Shown here in pieces: positions 17,271 to 26,488 of a stretch of DNA of 64,000 nt (position 1 is the first letter of the stretch; every line of letters starts with the position of its first letter). The notes beneath the pieces are model-generated. The model had not been told where the DNA came from and made no database searches. It saw only the letters and a list, made by a program, of their open reading frames with translations. Origin of the DNA: Lachnospira multipara ATCC 19207. Lineage in GTDB: Bacteria > Bacillota > Clostridia > Lachnospirales > Lachnospiraceae. Location: assembly GCF_000424105.1 (NCBI RefSeq), contig NZ_AUJG01000011.1:27931-91930 (forward strand), in the 5' to 3' direction. A program made the translations under genes and the position numbers.

Positions 17271-17374
17271 AAAAATCGGCACCCGATAAGGCATTTACCA
17301 TAACGGATGCTACAATATATATGTTATCTAACCTTTATCCCAATACAAGAATAACTATTAGGGTGCTGATTTTT
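17271..17374 (+). ncRNA. Folded RNA element in the GntR/ABC leader
   Basis: A 14-bp closing stem, AAAAATCGGCACCC (17271-17284) with GGGTGCTGATTTTT (17361-17374, one G-U). It encloses a GATAAGG/CCTTTATC stem (17285-17291 with 17333-17340, one bulged T) and an inner ATAAC/GTTAT stem. A small AGCGC-GTAA-GCGCT hairpin lies just 5' at about 17251-17264. The element lies between the operator and the regulator gene, in a leader of over 300 bases. It matches no riboswitch class I know. The 3' arm ends in TTTTT, so it could also terminate. From 17375 to 17572 I see only AT-rich spacer. Confidence 0.55.
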
Positions 17375-17572
17375 AACAAAAGAATTATAATTTGCCAGAG
17401 ACTGTAGTAAATTTTAGAAGATAATTTTCATTTTATATATTCACATTTTTAAAAACACCAAGAAACAATAAAGAATAATATGTAACATTAACTAGTAAAG
17501 TATTGGATTTTGTAACATGAAGATAAACTAAAGACATATATGAAAGGTAAGTATATGAAAGGTAGGCAGAGA

Positions 17573-17935
17573 ATGTTTATTATTGATGCAATGTCTCGTA
17601 CACCAGTATATGAACAATTAATTGAGCAAGTAGAGACAATGGTACTTACAGGAGTAATGAAATCTGGGGACAAGATGCCTTCTGTAAGAAGTTTGTCTGG
17701 GGAATTAAGCATCAATCCGAATACAATCCAAAAAGCTTATGCCGAACTTGATAGAAAGGGCTTGATAGCTTCGGTACCTGGAAAGGGTTCTTTTATATCT
17801 GAGAATGCAATGGACATCATAGGAAACGACAAGAGGGAGCAGGCGGCAGATCTTAAAGATTTAATTGGTGAGATGAAGTTGGCAGGAGTAACTAAGCAAG
17901 AGATTATGAAGATAATCGAGGAGGTGTATGGATGA
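17573..17935 (+). CDS. YtrA-type GntR regulator
   Basis: A 120-residue regulator with an N-terminal winged helix (PVYEQLIEQVE, GDKMPSVRSLSGELSINPNT) and only a short C-terminal dimerisation helix, as in the YtrA subfamily that controls ABC transporter operons. I chose ATG 17573 because AAAGGTAGG precedes it; ATGs at 17540 and 17555 lie within a short direct duplication (ATATGAAAGGTA twice). It overlaps the ATPase gene by 4 bases (ATGA), so the three genes are one operon. Confidence 0.9.
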   Translation: MFIIDAMSRTPVYEQLIEQVETMVLTGVMKSGDKMPSVRSLSGELSINPNTIQKAYAELDRKGLIASVPGKGSFISENAMDIIGNDKREQAADLKDLIGEMKLAGVTKQEIMKIIEEVYG

Positions 17936-18834
17936 TTGAATTAAAATCTGTATCTAAGAAATTTGATCATTTTCAGGCTTTAGATAAAATTGGCAGTAGT
18001 ATTAGTGATTCAAGTATATATGGAATGGTTGGTTCTAATGGGGCAGGTAAATCTACATTATTAAGAATTTTAGCAGGTATATATGAAGTAGACGAAGGGG
18101 AAGTACTTTACGATGGTCAGGCTATTTATAATAATCCTGAAGTAAAGAAAGATGTTGTACTTGTGGGAGATGAATTATACTTTTTCCCTGGTGCAGATTT
18201 AAAGCGAATGGCTAAGTTCTATGCTTCTGTATATGATAATTTTGATAAAGACTTATTTAATGAGTTAATAATAGATTTTAAATTGGATATTAATAAAAAT
18301 TTAGGACATTATTCTAAGGGTATGAGAAGACAGGCAGCTATTGTCCTTGCCCTTTCTACAGGTGCAAATTATTTATTATTTGATGAGACTTTTGATGGTC
18401 TTGATCCAGTAGTTAGAAAGTTTGTTAAGAAGAAAATATGTGAAATAGTTGCAGATAAAAAAGCAACTGTAATTATTACTTCTCATTCGCTTAGGGAACT
18501 TGAAGATATATGTGATCATTTGGTTTTATTACATAAAGGCAGCTTAGTGGTTGATAGTGATATTATTGAATTAAAGACGCATAAATTTAAGGTTCAGATT
18601 GCCTTTAGGGAAGAATTTAATAGAGATAAATTCAGTGACTTTGATATAGTAAGTTATTCGCAAAGAGGTTCAGTTGCCAATATTATTATTAATGGTGAAA
18701 AGGAAATCGTAGTAAATAGGTTAAAAGGCTTAAATCCAGTTTTACTTGATGTATTACCTTTAACTTTAGAAGAAATATTCATATATGAGATGGAAAAACT
18801 TGGATACGATTTTTTGGAGGCGACATATGAATAA
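17932..18834 (+). CDS. ABC transporter ATP-binding protein
   Basis: A 300-residue ATPase. Walker A is GSNGAGKST near residue 37. The signature is YSKGMRRQ, the divergent form usual in YtrB-like and bacitracin/lantibiotic-type exporters. Walker B is YLLFDETFDGLDP. A C-terminal extension of about 80 residues follows the H-loop. It is coupled to the regulator upstream (4-base overlap) and the permease downstream (8-base overlap). The likely role is export of, or resistance to, a cell-envelope-active compound, which is inference from the operon type. Confidence 0.9.
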   Translation: MIELKSVSKKFDHFQALDKIGSSISDSSIYGMVGSNGAGKSTLLRILAGIYEVDEGEVLYDGQAIYNNPEVKKDVVLVGDELYFFPGADLKRMAKFYASVYDNFDKDLFNELIIDFKLDINKNLGHYSKGMRRQAAIVLALSTGANYLLFDETFDGLDPVVRKFVKKKICEIVADKKATVIITSHSLRELEDICDHLVLLHKGSLVVDSDIIELKTHKFKVQIAFREEFNRDKFSDFDIVSYSQRGSVANIIINGEKEIVVNRLKGLNPVLLDVLPLTLEEIFIYEMEKLGYDFLEATYE

Positions 18835-20950
18835 TAAACGCATTTTTAGTTTTAATCTATTTAAACAGACTTTTAGTCAGTTGAAATCTGTGGGAATAAT
18901 TGGAATAATAGGTGTATTATTTATATCTTTCACTATTGTTTTTGATCTTGTTCAAGAAAGAATGAAATATAGTTTAGGACAGATACATGCAGAGTATGAA
19001 TATTCAAAGGCTATTGTTACAGGCCTTGACGAGAATGGATTTTTAATAGTAATAATCCCACTATTGGTTATCGCTTTTAGTCTTATAGTGTGGCATTTCC
19101 TAAATCAAAGAGTCTCATCAGACTTTTATCATTCACTACCATATACTAGACTTGCACTTTACTTAAGTCGATTTATGGCAGTAGTGGCATGGCTGTTTTT
19201 AATATTATTACTTAATATGATAATTCAGCTTATTAGTTTTTTGTTATATAAGGATTATTTAATAGTAGATTATAGTGGAATGCTTTTGATGCATTTGTCC
19301 TTGTTTATATATGGCTTTCAAGCACTTTGTGCTTTTGCATTAGCTTGCGCTTTAACAGGAAATATAATTAGTAACGTATTAACAGCTAGCATAATAGTTT
19401 TTTTACCAAGATTTATTTCTACTATAGTTTTTAGTTTTATTAATACTCAAACAATACTTAGAGTTGACGAGGTTCCAGGTCTATTTAATAACATTTATAA
19501 TTTTGATGTTGCTTTTGTGTTTAGATTTGTAGGAATTAACCACTTAGAAAGTTTCTCGGATATTATTTCTAATCCTGGAACATATATTTATAGTATTATA
19601 CTAAGTTTTGTTTATTTACTTCTTGGTGCTTATGCATTTAATAAAAGAAAGAGTGAATACGCTGGAAAGGGCGCTATTAGTAGAGTCTTAAGATTTATAA
19701 TTAGAACAGCTATAGTAGTTGCCTTAAATGTTTATAGTATTGCGAGATTTATTAATGAAGATCGTAGTATTGAGAGCTTTTGGGAAATTGTTGCCACCTT
19801 CCTTGTTACTATTGTGATTCTTGGAATTTATGAATTTATTGCTTCAAAGAGAGTGGCAAGCATCATTAAGGCGATTCCAAGTTTAATTGTAGGTATTGTG
19901 GTTACAGTTGGAATTTCTTTATGCATTAACATGACTGTAAAGAATATCAATAATTACACACCAACAACTGATAATGTGAAAAATGTTAGCATTTCCATTA
20001 TAGGCAACAATTATAGATGTGAAGCCACAGAATACACAGGCGTAATTACGGGAAAGTATAAGATAACAGATGAAGAAGTTATTGATACTTTAATTGATGC
20101 CTATAAGAGAACTAAAAAGAAAGCTATAAAGTCTGATATAAGAGATTTTAATATTACAGATGACGGATATACAGCAGTTGAAGTACAGTTTAATAGCTCA
20201 ATTATTAAGAATAAGAGAATTGTATGGTTAAGTAATTCTGATATTGAGAAGATTGCTTCTAAGCTATCAGATTACGAGGATTATCAGAAGGCTTTTGATA
20301 AATATCCAGATGTGAATGAGGCAAGTTTTGAATACGATGCGGTAATTGATAAACTTACAAGTTCTGAGATTAAAAATGTATATCAGATTGCAGTGGAAGA
20401 ACTAAACGAATTAGATTTTAAAGATGTATATATGGCAAGAGTAAAGGGCTCAAGTACTAACATTCGAGCTTATTTTTCAAAAAATGGTAAGAAGTATAAG
20501 GTTATAATTCCTATTACTCAGGAATATACTCCAAAGGCACTAGCTTTAGTTATGAATTACTGCAACGAAGACTTATATGAGCAGGAAGAAATTAGAACCG
20601 GACTTGCAGACATTTTAGAAACTTATGTATTAAACTCAGATACTAACAGTCTTTATGATGAATATTATATATCTGATACAAGTAGTTATTATGACATTTA
20701 TTTTACTGATTATAAATTTCCAGCAAATGAAGATATGGAATCAGAGGTTTTATATCTAGATGATTTAGAGGAAAATGATGGCGAATTCCTAAAGGCTATC
20801 ATTGACGCTTTGCGAAATGGAAATGAAATTACTAATGTAGATTCAGATGATGAATTTATTGGGCTTAATATAACTCATATGGTTTATGATTCTGAATATG
20901 AGTATTACTATTGCGATGAAGAATATTATTTCTATGTACGAATAGACTAG
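18827..20950 (+). CDS. ABC transporter permease with large extracytoplasmic C-terminal domain
   Basis: A 707-residue protein. Residues 15-400 hold about eight to ten hydrophobic segments. Residues about 410-707 are hydrophilic, acidic and Tyr-rich (for example EYYISDTSSYYDIYFTDY) and follow the last membrane span, so they should face outside. I chose ATG 18827 (TTGGAGGCG upstream), which overlaps the ATPase stop. The long outer domain is unusual for an ABC-2-type permease and might bind the transported or sensed ligand. A bidirectional terminator follows. Confidence 0.82.
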   Translation: MNNKRIFSFNLFKQTFSQLKSVGIIGIIGVLFISFTIVFDLVQERMKYSLGQIHAEYEYSKAIVTGLDENGFLIVIIPLLVIAFSLIVWHFLNQRVSSDFYHSLPYTRLALYLSRFMAVVAWLFLILLLNMIIQLISFLLYKDYLIVDYSGMLLMHLSLFIYGFQALCAFALACALTGNIISNVLTASIIVFLPRFISTIVFSFINTQTILRVDEVPGLFNNIYNFDVAFVFRFVGINHLESFSDIISNPGTYIYSIILSFVYLLLGAYAFNKRKSEYAGKGAISRVLRFIIRTAIVVALNVYSIARFINEDRSIESFWEIVATFLVTIVILGIYEFIASKRVASIIKAIPSLIVGIVVTVGISLCINMTVKNINNYTPTTDNVKNVSISIIGNNYRCEATEYTGVITGKYKITDEEVIDTLIDAYKRTKKKAIKSDIRDFNITDDGYTAVEVQFNSSIIKNKRIVWLSNSDIEKIASKLSDYEDYQKAFDKYPDVNEASFEYDAVIDKLTSSEIKNVYQIAVEELNELDFKDVYMARVKGSSTNIRAYFSKNGKKYKVIIPITQEYTPKALALVMNYCNEDLYEQEEIRTGLADILETYVLNSDTNSLYDEYYISDTSSYYDIYFTDYKFPANEDMESEVLYLDDLEENDGEFLKAIIDALRNGNEITNVDSDDEFIGLNITHMVYDSEYEYYYCDEEYYFYVRID

Positions 20951-21001
20951 AGCGATTTTTTCGCACAATATTTGCTAAATCTTATAACCCGCATAAAAAG
21001 G

Positions 21002-21041
21002 CACCCCATTATAGTCCAAATCCTAGGGCTGTAATGGGGTG
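21002..21041. terminator. Bidirectional terminator between permease and MATE genes
   Basis: CACCCCATTA (21002-21011) and TAATGGGGTG (21032-21041) form a perfect 10-bp stem. There are A residues on the left and T residues on the right, so it can serve both convergent genes. Confidence 0.8.
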
Positions 21042-21068
21042 TTCTATTTAACTCAGTCAGAGAAATAG

Positions 21069-22418
21069 CTAGTATTTTGCCAGACTCTCTAATTTGTCCC
21101 AATTTCTTAAGTTTTTAATAAGTAGTGGAGTTTCAGCTAGTAACATGCCAATCCATCCAACTAAGTAGCCATAAGGGAAAGAAACAATTCCTGCTTTTAC
21201 TATAAATACCAGGATACTCGCTGCAATTACTCTAACAAACATATTTACAAAACTACTAATTAGTGTAACCTTTAAATCGCCCATACCTCTAAAGAATCCT
21301 TGAACTCCATTAGTCATGGCAGGAAGTAAATAACAAAAGGCAATTACGTGAAGGTATGAAACACCTTCTTTTATAACAAAAGTATCTTTTGTAAATAGCA
21401 TCATAAGTGGATTTGCTAGGAAGTAACATACAAGTAAGATAAATACTCCATAGAAAAGTTCTAATTTCATACCATCAAGGAAGCCGGATTTTACTCGCTT
21501 GAAGTTTTTAGCTCCTCTATTTTGCGCCATAAAACTTGTCATGGCATGACCAATATTTTGCTCAGGAGTATAGGCAAAATCATCGATTCTATTAACAATA
21601 GTAAAGGCAGCAGAAACTGCAATACCCATAGAATTGGCAATAGCCTGAATTACAATCTTACCCATCTGAACTGTGGCCTGCTGCATAGCAGAAGCCCATC
21701 CGTAACTAACTGTCTTAGCAAGTAGTGTCTTATCAAAGACAAACCAGGAAAGTCCAAGGTTTAGAATAGGAACTTTCCTTTTTATGTAAATAAGACAGAA
21801 AACTACGCTAAGAAATTCGCTTAAAACCGTAGCAATAGCACATCCGTTGCTACCCATTTTAAAGATAATAACAAAAATCAAATCTCCAAGGATGTTAATA
21901 ATAGCACTAGCAATTAGGAAGTAGAGCGGAGTCGTGCTATCGCCCAAAGCCCTTAGAGTACTTGATAGGAAGTTATAGCCATAAGTAAAAATTAGACCTA
22001 GGAAAACGATTCGCATATAGCTAATACCCATAGTTAGGGCAGACTTATGAATCTGTAACAATCTTAGAATTAGAGGCGCATTTATAATACACACTAAGCT
22101 AATAAAAATTGAAAAAATGAGACCTGCAAGCATTGTGGTACTTATCTGTCTTTTTAAAGTTTTATAATCCTTAGCACCAAACTGAACGCCCATTAGGATA
22201 CCAGCACCCATGCAAAGTCCGTTTAGGAGATTGATCATAAGTGTAGTGATAGGGTTTGCAGTACCCACTGCCACAAGGGCTTCTGGTCCTACAAAACGAC
22301 CAACAATAATGCTATCCATGGCATTATAGGTCAATTGGAAAATGTTACCAATAATTAGGGGGATAGTAAAATTAATTAGCTGAGGCATAATTTTACCCTT
22401 AGTTAAGTCTTTAGTCAT
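21069..22418 (-). CDS. MATE-family multidrug/Na+ antiporter
   Basis: A 449-residue protein with twelve hydrophobic segments. MATE landmarks include LINFTIPLIIGNIFQ at the N-terminus, DSIIVGRFVG, and a C-terminal half that repeats the fold. It exports cationic compounds in exchange for Na+ or H+. I prefer ATG 22418 (MTKDLTKGKIMPQL), the usual MATE N-terminus; the frame extends 77 residues further upstream but that part looks like untranslated AT-rich DNA. It is divergent from the HxlR regulator, a common regulator-pump pairing. Confidence 0.9.
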   Translation of the reverse strand: MTKDLTKGKIMPQLINFTIPLIIGNIFQLTYNAMDSIIVGRFVGPEALVAVGTANPITTLMINLLNGLCMGAGILMGVQFGAKDYKTLKRQISTTMLAGLIFSIFISLVCIINAPLILRLLQIHKSALTMGISYMRIVFLGLIFTYGYNFLSSTLRALGDSTTPLYFLIASAIINILGDLIFVIIFKMGSNGCAIATVLSEFLSVVFCLIYIKRKVPILNLGLSWFVFDKTLLAKTVSYGWASAMQQATVQMGKIVIQAIANSMGIAVSAAFTIVNRIDDFAYTPEQNIGHAMTSFMAQNRGAKNFKRVKSGFLDGMKLELFYGVFILLVCYFLANPLMMLFTKDTFVIKEGVSYLHVIAFCYLLPAMTNGVQGFFRGMGDLKVTLISSFVNMFVRVIAASILVFIVKAGIVSFPYGYLVGWIGMLLAETPLLIKNLRNWDKLESLAKY

Positions 22419-22594
22419 TCTTCTTAATAAACAGTTTCTTTTATTTTTTAGAAAATGCTTATCTTTCTCCTTTCTGAAAAAATATATAAAATAATCAAAT
22501 TTGTAAATCTGATATTTCCTAGAAAAAATGTCATAAACAATTATACAGATTTTTTTGGAAAAATAAAATATTAAGAAAGCTAGTAAAATTCCAT

Positions 22595-22645
22595 TACTAT
22601 TATTTTTAATAGTAGCTTGCAATCTTAATAGTGTAGTGTTATAAT
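22595..22645 (+). promoter_or_regulatory. hxlR/suf promoter with upstream inverted repeat
   Basis: TTGCAA (22617-22622) and TATAAT (22640-22645) are 17 bases apart. Immediately upstream, TACTATTA-TTTT-TAATAGTA (22595-22614) is a perfect 8-bp inverted repeat in the divergent MATE-hxlR region, a candidate site for the HxlR protein. The rest of the 311-base intergenic region is AT-rich without other clear structure. Confidence 0.6.
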
Positions 22646-22729
22646 CCAATAAACTACAGTAAAGATTGTGCTCGATTTATTATTGTAGAGAAGATAAATA
22701 AAGAGTTTATGAGGATTAACGAGGTGCGT

Positions 22730-23158
22730 ATGAAAGAAGATAAGAAGAATAGTATTTATTGTCCAATAGAATACGGATTACAGGTTTTCGGAGGAAAGTG
22801 GAAGGCTAGAGTAATATGTGTTTTAAATGATAAGGGAACCCTTCGTTATAACCAATTAAGAGAAGATATGCCAGAAATTACAGATGGAATGCTTGCATCT
22901 ACTTTGAAGGAATTAATGCAAGAGAATATTGTTGAGAGAAAGCAATATGGAGAGATTCCGCCAAGAGTTGAGTATTCATTAACACCAAAGGGTGAATCAA
23001 CTATTCCGATTCTAGACATCATTAGAAAGTGGTCTATGGAACAATTTAAGATAGAAGCTAAAGGCAATTTAGCAGCAGCACAGAAAAGACTTGAAGAAGC
23101 TGTTAAGGCTGACAGAACAGGTTGCCTTGTAAATGCGGGTATTAAAGCAAATAAATAA
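22730..23158 (+). CDS. HxlR-family regulator
   Basis: A 142-residue winged-helix regulator with the HxlR pattern (CPIEYGLQVFGGKWKARVI, LRYNQLRE, ITDGMLASTLKELM, RVEYSLTPKG). It has three Cys residues, including the N-terminal Cys common in thiol-sensing members and one near the C-terminus (TGCLV). I chose ATG 22730 with GAGGTG just upstream. Only 23 bases separate it from sufC, so it is probably the first gene of the suf operon and may link suf and MATE expression to redox stress. No IscR or SufR is nearby. Confidence 0.88.
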   Translation: MKEDKKNSIYCPIEYGLQVFGGKWKARVICVLNDKGTLRYNQLREDMPEITDGMLASTLKELMQENIVERKQYGEIPPRVEYSLTPKGESTIPILDIIRKWSMEQFKIEAKGNLAAAQKRLEEAVKADRTGCLVNAGIKANK

Positions 23159-23181
23159 ATGCCAATTAAGGAGGAAGTATA

Positions 23182-23928
23182 ATGGCTAACAAGATATTAG
23201 AAGTAAAAGATGTAAAGGCTAGAGTTGAAGATAATGAGATTTTACATGGCTTAAACCTAACTATAAATGAAGGTGAAACTCATGTAATTATGGGACCTAA
23301 CGGAGCTGGTAAGTCAACTCTTGGAAATGTTTTAATGGGTAATCCAAAGTATGAGAAAATTTCAGGTCAGATTTTCTTTAATGGTGAGGATATTACAGAA
23401 GCAGGAACAGATGAGATTGCAAAAAAAGGTATGTTTTTATCTTTCCAGAATCCAATTGAGGTTCCTGGTATTACACTTTCAAACTTTATTAGAAATGCTT
23501 ACCAGAATAGAAATGGTGGAAGAATTAGATTATGGGATTTTAGAAAAGACTTGGAAAATTCAATGAAGTTATTATCTATGGACCCTTCTTATGCTAATAG
23601 AGATTTAAATGTAGGATTTTCTGGTGGTGAGAAAAAGAAGGCTGAGATTTTACAGCTTCTTATGCTAAAGCCAAATCTAGCAATTCTTGATGAAACAGAT
23701 TCAGGCCTTGATGTAGATGCTGTAAAGACTGTATCTGAAGGTATTAAGGCTTATAAAGAGAAGGTAGGCGGAGCTTTAATTATTATCACTCATAGTACAA
23801 GAATTCTTGAATCTCTTGATGTGGATTACACACATATCCTAGTGGATGGAAAGATTGTTAAATCAGGAGATGCTACATTAGTGGATGAAATTAACAGAGA
23901 AGGTTTTGAAAAGTATATAACAAAGTAA
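23182..23928 (+). CDS. sufC: Fe-S assembly ATPase SufC
   Basis: ATPase of the SufBCD scaffold for iron-sulfur cluster assembly in the cytoplasm. It is 248 residues. Walker A is GPNGAGKST, the signature region is FSGGEKKKAEILQ (typical SufC) and Walker B is LAILDETDSGLDVDA. It is first of sufC-sufB-sufD-sufS-sufU, the clostridial gene order. The start is preceded by AAGGAGGAAG. Confidence 0.97.
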   Translation: MANKILEVKDVKARVEDNEILHGLNLTINEGETHVIMGPNGAGKSTLGNVLMGNPKYEKISGQIFFNGEDITEAGTDEIAKKGMFLSFQNPIEVPGITLSNFIRNAYQNRNGGRIRLWDFRKDLENSMKLLSMDPSYANRDLNVGFSGGEKKKAEILQLLMLKPNLAILDETDSGLDVDAVKTVSEGIKAYKEKVGGALIIITHSTRILESLDVDYTHILVDGKIVKSGDATLVDEINREGFEKYITK

Positions 23929-23957
23929 GCCTTGAATAACTAGAAAGGTAGGAAGCA

Positions 23958-25367
23958 ATGAAGGAAAAGACATATGTTGAAGATATAGATAGAAGCCTTT
24001 ATGATTTTAGAAATGAAGATAAAGATGCATTTAGATTAGAAGGCGGCCTATCAGAAGAAATAGTTCGTCAGATTTCTAAAGAGAAGAATGATACAGATTG
24101 GATGTTAGATTTAAGACTTAAGTCTCTTAAGATTTTTAATGAGACACCTTTTCCACAGTGGGGTCCAGCAATTGATGGCCTTAATATGGATAACATAGTT
24201 ACTTACGTTCGCCCTAAAGATAATAAAATGACGGCGGATTGGAAGGACGTTCCAACAGAGATTAAAGATACATTTGAAAAATTAGGAATACCACAAGCAG
24301 AAAGAGAATCTCTTGCAGGGGTTGGTGCCCAGTATGATTCAGAGCTTGTTTACCATAATATAAAAAAGGAAGTTGCCGAGGCAGGTGTTATCTATACAGA
24401 CCTAGAGTCGGCAATACATGGAGAGTATGGAGATATGATTAGAGAGCATTTTATGAAGCTCGTACCTCCAACAGACCACAAGTTTGCAGCTCTTCACGGA
24501 GCGGTTTGGTCAGGCGGTTCCTTTGTTTATGTTCCTAAGGGGGTTAAGGTAGAAATCCCACTTCAGTCTTACTTTAGACTAAATGCTCCAGGAGCAGGTC
24601 AGTTTGAGCATACTTTAATTATTGTAGATGAAGGTGCCGACCTTCACTTTATAGAAGGTTGTTCAGCTCCAAAGTATAACGTGGCTAATTTACATGCAGG
24701 TTGTGTTGAACTTTTTGTTGGTAAAAATGCAAAGCTTCGTTATTCTACAATTGAGAACTGGTCAAAGAATATGTATAACTTAAATACTAAGAGAGCTTTA
24801 GTTGAAGATGGCGGAACAATTCAGTGGATATCTGGTTCATTTGGTTCTCATGTATCTTACCTTTATCCAACTTCTGTTCTTCAGGGAGATGGTGCTCGTT
24901 CTGAATTTACAGGCGTAACATTTTCTGGCGCAGGACAGGACCTAGATACAGGTTGTAAGGTAATTCACAATGGTCCTAATACCACAAGTTATGTTAATAC
25001 AAGATCAATATCAAAGTCAGGCGGTGGCAATACATTTAGAAGCTCTGTAAATATTAATCCTAAGGCAAAGAATTCAAAGTCATCAATTAGCTGTGCGTCT
25101 TTAATGCTTGATAGCGAATCCCGTTCAGATACAATTCCAGCAATGGACATTAGAACAAAGGATGCGGATGTAGGACATGAAGCTAAGATTGGTAGCATCA
25201 GTGATGAAACAGTATTTTATCTTATGTCACGTGGTTTATCTGAAGAAGATGCAAGAGCCTTAATCGTAAGCGGCTTCGCAGATAATGTTTCAAAAGAGTT
25301 ACCACTAGAATATGCCATAGAAATGAACAACCTCATCCGCTTAGAGATGAAAGGTACTATAGGATAA
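23958..25367 (+). CDS. sufB: Fe-S assembly scaffold SufB
   Basis: Scaffold subunit on which the cluster is built with SufC and SufD. It is 469 residues, the usual length. Landmarks are PKGVKVEIPLQSYFRLN, FEHTLIIVDEGADLHFIEGC (carrying the core Cys) and the C-terminal segment beginning GHEAKIGSISDETVFYLMSR. It follows sufC after 29 bases and precedes sufD by 11. Confidence 0.97.
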   Translation: MKEKTYVEDIDRSLYDFRNEDKDAFRLEGGLSEEIVRQISKEKNDTDWMLDLRLKSLKIFNETPFPQWGPAIDGLNMDNIVTYVRPKDNKMTADWKDVPTEIKDTFEKLGIPQAERESLAGVGAQYDSELVYHNIKKEVAEAGVIYTDLESAIHGEYGDMIREHFMKLVPPTDHKFAALHGAVWSGGSFVYVPKGVKVEIPLQSYFRLNAPGAGQFEHTLIIVDEGADLHFIEGCSAPKYNVANLHAGCVELFVGKNAKLRYSTIENWSKNMYNLNTKRALVEDGGTIQWISGSFGSHVSYLYPTSVLQGDGARSEFTGVTFSGAGQDLDTGCKVIHNGPNTTSYVNTRSISKSGGGNTFRSSVNINPKAKNSKSSISCASLMLDSESRSDTIPAMDIRTKDADVGHEAKIGSISDETVFYLMSRGLSEEDARALIVSGFADNVSKELPLEYAIEMNNLIRLEMKGTIG

Positions 25368-25378
25368 GGAGGGGACAC

Positions 25379-26458
25379 ATGTATATAAATCATTTGCCAG
25401 CTGAAACCTGGAATCATCTTAAAATGAATGGTAGTGAAATAGAAGTAGCAGATAAGCTATCAAACGCTATCTTTACTGTGACTAGAGCCAATAACATAAA
25501 TTGTGAACTTGGCCAGATAAAAGGCCTCAATATAGATGCAAGAGACAATAATGCAATGAGAATTGCTGCTAAGAATGGCGTCAATGTAACTGGTGTTGGC
25601 CCTGATATGGACAATCTTCTTAGCACTAATAATATAAGTCTTAATCAGTATGAAATAAATGAAAATTCTGGAGATACTTTAGTATTGTCCTTTAAGTTAG
25701 TGGATGGAGCAAATTGGGCCTCAGCCTTTGAAATAACTGTTAAGAAGGGCTGTAAAGCTAAGGTAATTGAAGAATTTGAAAGCGAAGAGAATGCAAATGC
25801 ATTTCTTGCAGTTCAGACAAAATTTGTTTTAGAAGAAGGTGCAAGCCTAGAATTTATCCAGCTTCAAAGACTTGGGGCAGGAGTAACTTTTGTTAATGAC
25901 ATAGGAACTATGCAGGCTGCAAATTCAGTAGTGAATTTACAGGAAGTAATATTAAAGACTGCAAAAACTTACTTAGGTTCAAGAGCAAATCTTGTAGGAG
26001 ATGCTTCAGAGTTTCATGCAGAGGTGGGCTACTTAGTTGATAATAAGGACAGACTTGATATGAATTTTGTAGCTTTCCAGACAGGAAGAAAAACTGATAG
26101 TACTCTTAATGTTAAGGGTATTTTAAGAGATGAAGCTTTTAAGATTTTTAGAGGAACCATTGATTTTATAAAGGGTTGTGTGGCATCTAAAGGTCAGGAA
26201 CTAGAAGATGTTTTACTTCTAGATGATGGAGTTATTAATCAGACAATTCCACTTATTCTTTGTGATGAGGAAGACGTGGAGGGAGATCATGGTGCAACCA
26301 TTGGTCAGTTAGATGAAGAGGAATTATTCTATCTAAAGTCTAGAGGTATAAAAGAAGAAGATATTTATGAAATGCTTGCAAAGGCTAGATTAGATTCAGT
26401 TGTTGCAAAGATTTCAGATGAAGAAATAAAAACAAAGTGGCTATCTTTTATAAAGTAA
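25379..26458 (+). CDS. sufD: Fe-S assembly protein SufD
   Basis: Paralogue of SufB that completes the scaffold heterodimer. It is 359 residues. The shared C-terminal motif is visible as HGATIGQLDEEELFYLKSRG, and the family beta-helix region lies before it. The N-terminal part is short and diverged, as is usual in Clostridia. The start has AAGGAGGGGAC 4 bases upstream. Confidence 0.93.
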   Translation: MYINHLPAETWNHLKMNGSEIEVADKLSNAIFTVTRANNINCELGQIKGLNIDARDNNAMRIAAKNGVNVTGVGPDMDNLLSTNNISLNQYEINENSGDTLVLSFKLVDGANWASAFEITVKKGCKAKVIEEFESEENANAFLAVQTKFVLEEGASLEFIQLQRLGAGVTFVNDIGTMQAANSVVNLQEVILKTAKTYLGSRANLVGDASEFHAEVGYLVDNKDRLDMNFVAFQTGRKTDSTLNVKGILRDEAFKIFRGTIDFIKGCVASKGQELEDVLLLDDGVINQTIPLILCDEEDVEGDHGATIGQLDEEELFYLKSRGIKEEDIYEMLAKARLDSVVAKISDEEIKTKWLSFIK

Positions 26459-26488
26459 TTAACTAGTTAAAGGGAGGAGTGTTAGAGT

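Noticed and set aside
17271..17374. Retron msr-msd or transposon ends
   Set aside because: No reverse transcriptase gene and no clear target duplication beside the 14-bp arms; a folded leader is the simpler reading.
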